From a virus: a stretch of DNA of 21,106 nucleotides. The translations under genes were made by a program, and so were the position numbers. This document shows positions 20,356 through 21,106 of this stretch, in pieces. The stretch covers positions 3,455 through 24,560 of IMG/VR virus record IMGVR_UViG_3300000553_000326; one strand, given 5' to 3'. The notes under the pieces were generated by a model. The model was not told the DNA's origin and ran no database searches. It worked only from the letters and a program-made list of their open reading frames with translations. How positions within the stretch are numbered: position 1 is the first letter of the stretch; the number at the start of each line of letters is the position of its first letter.

Positions 20356-20381
20356 CATTGACCCTACCGCCAAGGTCAATG
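20356..20381 (+). repeat. 26-bp inverted repeat, copy D
   Basis: CATTGACC, then CTACCGCCAA, then GGTCAATG. The 8-bp arms pair perfectly; it lies 77 bases before the terminase-like start. Confidence 0.75.
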
Positions 20382-20457
20382 AGCAAGGTGCCAAGAGCAA
20401 AGTTCCACGCGCTCTCCACCAACCCACACCCACCGGCGAGTAAGGAGTAGCCCACTT

Positions 20458-20937
20458 ATGGCCAAGCAACTTCCACCCAAGCCCGAGGTCCTCACCGCTG
20501 AGGTCGTTGAGGTCAACCGTCGGGACCCAGTGACCAACCTCACCGGCCCTGAGGAGGTCTACTGCCTGCAGGTCGTCCGCACCGGCAACTGCTCAGCAGC
20601 TTTCCGCCTGGCCTTTCCCGACCACGTGTGCCTCGAGACCCGCGAGAAGGAAAAGGCAAAGCTCGGCGCCTACCTGCAGCGCCTGAACAAGGACCCCCGG
20701 ATCAAGGCCCGGCTGGAGCAGCTCCGTGAGGTCGTGAGGACCTACACCGGCATCAGCCTCTTCGACCACGTCGCCACCCTGCAGGAGCTGCGTGAGGGTG
20801 CCGTCGGGGCCCAGCAGTTCGGGCCCGCCGTGGCGGCTGAGGTGAGCCGGGGGAAGGTGTCCGGGCTGTACGTCGAGAAGGTCGAGCACTCCGGGGTGGT
20901 CAACATCGTCGCCTCCACCTTCGATGAGGGGCTGTGA
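20458..20937 (+). CDS. Small terminase subunit-like protein
   Basis: 159 residues. The region ~38-60 (EVYCLQVVRTGNCSAAFRLAFPD) matches the N-terminal DNA-binding helix-turn-helix of small terminases, where a TGN-x-x-x-A-[YF]-R-x-A-[YF]-P pattern is usual. It is followed by a long helix (LGAYLQRLNKDPRIKARLEQLREV), consistent with the oligomerisation region. The protein would bind the packaging site and load the large subunit, not seen in this window. AAGGAG lies 10 bases before the ATG. The stop overlaps the next start (TGATG). Position after a repeat-rich region fits, since packaging sites often lie next to this gene. A different HTH protein cannot be excluded. Confidence 0.65.
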   Translation: MAKQLPPKPEVLTAEVVEVNRRDPVTNLTGPEEVYCLQVVRTGNCSAAFRLAFPDHVCLETREKEKAKLGAYLQRLNKDPRIKARLEQLREVVRTYTGISLFDHVATLQELREGAVGAQQFGPAVAAEVSRGKVSGLYVEKVEHSGVVNIVASTFDEGL

Positions 20938-21106
20938 TGGGGGCCCAACGGTCCGCACCGCCCAAGCAGCCAGGCCCGATCCTCAAGGTCGTCAGGGCCA
21001 AGAAGCCCAAGAAGGAGCCGTCGCTCGAGGAGCGGATCGCTGAGCTCAAGCGCCAGGCCCTGCTGAACGCACCACCGCCTCCCCCACCTCCCCCACCTCC
21101 CCCACC
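20937..21106 (+). CDS. 5' part of an unidentified gene, cut by the window end in a proline repeat
   Basis: 56 residues are visible. The N-terminus is basic (ILKVVRAKKPKKEPSLEERI), followed by a helix (AELKRQALLNA) and then at least 11 prolines encoded by tandem CCACCTCCC units. The start overlaps the terminase stop (TGATG). The gene continues past the window. It is not recognisable as a large terminase subunit so far, although a long low-complexity N-terminus before an ATPase domain is possible. Confidence 0.55.
   Translation, partial: MGAQRSAPPKQPGPILKVVRAKKPKKEPSLEERIAELKRQALLNAPPPPPPPPPPP

Larger units (their letters stand above)
19358..20457. other. 1.1 kb intergenic control region, repeat-rich, no convincing gene
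   Basis: No open frame here has both a credible start and a protein-like sequence. The region holds the terminator at 19376, AGTTCT/AGAACT palindromes and a 7-base-period GAACT repeat (19439-19560), GTTAC-N5-GTAAC (~19572-19586), four or five copies of a 26-bp inverted repeat, a DnaA-box-like TTATACACA (19712-19720), GCACAG-N5-CTGTGC (19723-19739), an A+T-rich stretch with a long pyrimidine run (~19740-19915), a strong dual hairpin (20042-20093) and a 13-bp palindrome (20220-20232). Composition changes from A+T-rich on the left to G+C-rich on the right. It probably combines origin, regulatory and perhaps packaging functions. Confidence 0.6.

Noticed and set aside
20154-20450. 98-codon rightward frame with GTG start and GGAGG at five bases, containing IIDPSAEIN
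   Set aside because: The sequence after the first ~35 residues is not protein-like, and the IDPSA-type motif also arises from the 26-bp inverted repeats in other frames and outside the frame. The DNA-site explanation covers it better, but translation of a short product cannot be excluded.
1-21106. tRNA genes
   Set aside because: I found no cloverleaf with a GTTCRAnnC-type arm and matching acceptor stem; a covariance-model scan would be needed to exclude them fully.
1-21106. Integrase or lysogeny module
   Set aside because: No integrase, excisionase or clear CI-type repressor; the HTH protein at 16512 is in a replication context.

Overview
This window is part of the genome of a tailed double-stranded DNA bacteriophage (Caudoviricetes). 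The evidence is a lysis cassette with a GH108-type endolysin and a three-TM holin, a family A DNA polymerase with its helicase, primase and nuclease partners, a probable small terminase subunit, and dense packing with 1-26 bp gene overlaps. Base composition is GC-rich, apart from one homing-endonuclease gene and a ~1.1 kb control region. Promoters look like host sigma-70 (TTTACA-N16-TATAAT). The GTA-type holin and a possible i-spanin suggest a Gram-negative, probably proteobacterial host; this is inference.

Layout. (1) 1-2774, rightward late genes: C-terminal part or whole of a tail-spike-like protein, GH108 endolysin, single-TM coiled-coil protein (spanin or holin-like, two possible starts), a small structural-type protein, a small basic protein and a 3-TM holin. 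(2) 2778-18769, leftward early/replication genes, meeting the late genes tail to tail with a 3-base gap. Reading from the window's right: micropeptides and zinc-ribbon proteins, an HTH protein, TOPRIM-SF3 primase-helicase, J-domain protein, putative ssDNA-binding protein, DNA polymerase, PD-(D/E)XK and VRR nucleases, SNF2-type helicase, an HNH homing endonuclease, then a nucleotide-modification module. (3) 18770-20457, regulatory: back-to-back promoters sharing one leader sequence, a small rightward early gene with a terminator, and about 1.1 kb without convincing genes but rich in repeats, hairpins and palindromes. (4) 20458-21106, rightward: small terminase subunit-like gene and the 5' end of the next gene, cut by the window in a proline-codon repeat.

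The most notable system is 2778-5707: a thymidylate-synthase homologue with Asp where TS has the dUMP-selecting Asn (a dCMP-type enzyme), a P-loop nucleotide kinase fused to a uracil-DNA-glycosylase-like domain, a MazG-like NTP pyrophosphohydrolase and a SAM methyltransferase, joined by overlapping or abutting starts and stops. The first three resemble, by role, the T4 trio gp42/gp1/gp56 that replaces dC with hydroxymethyl-dC. The phage therefore probably carries modified cytosine. The second notable element is a family of 26-bp inverted repeats (CATTGAYC-N10-GRTCAATG) in the control region before the terminase gene, together with a hairpin that has two mutually exclusive foldings. Both look like undescribed packaging, replication or regulatory sites.
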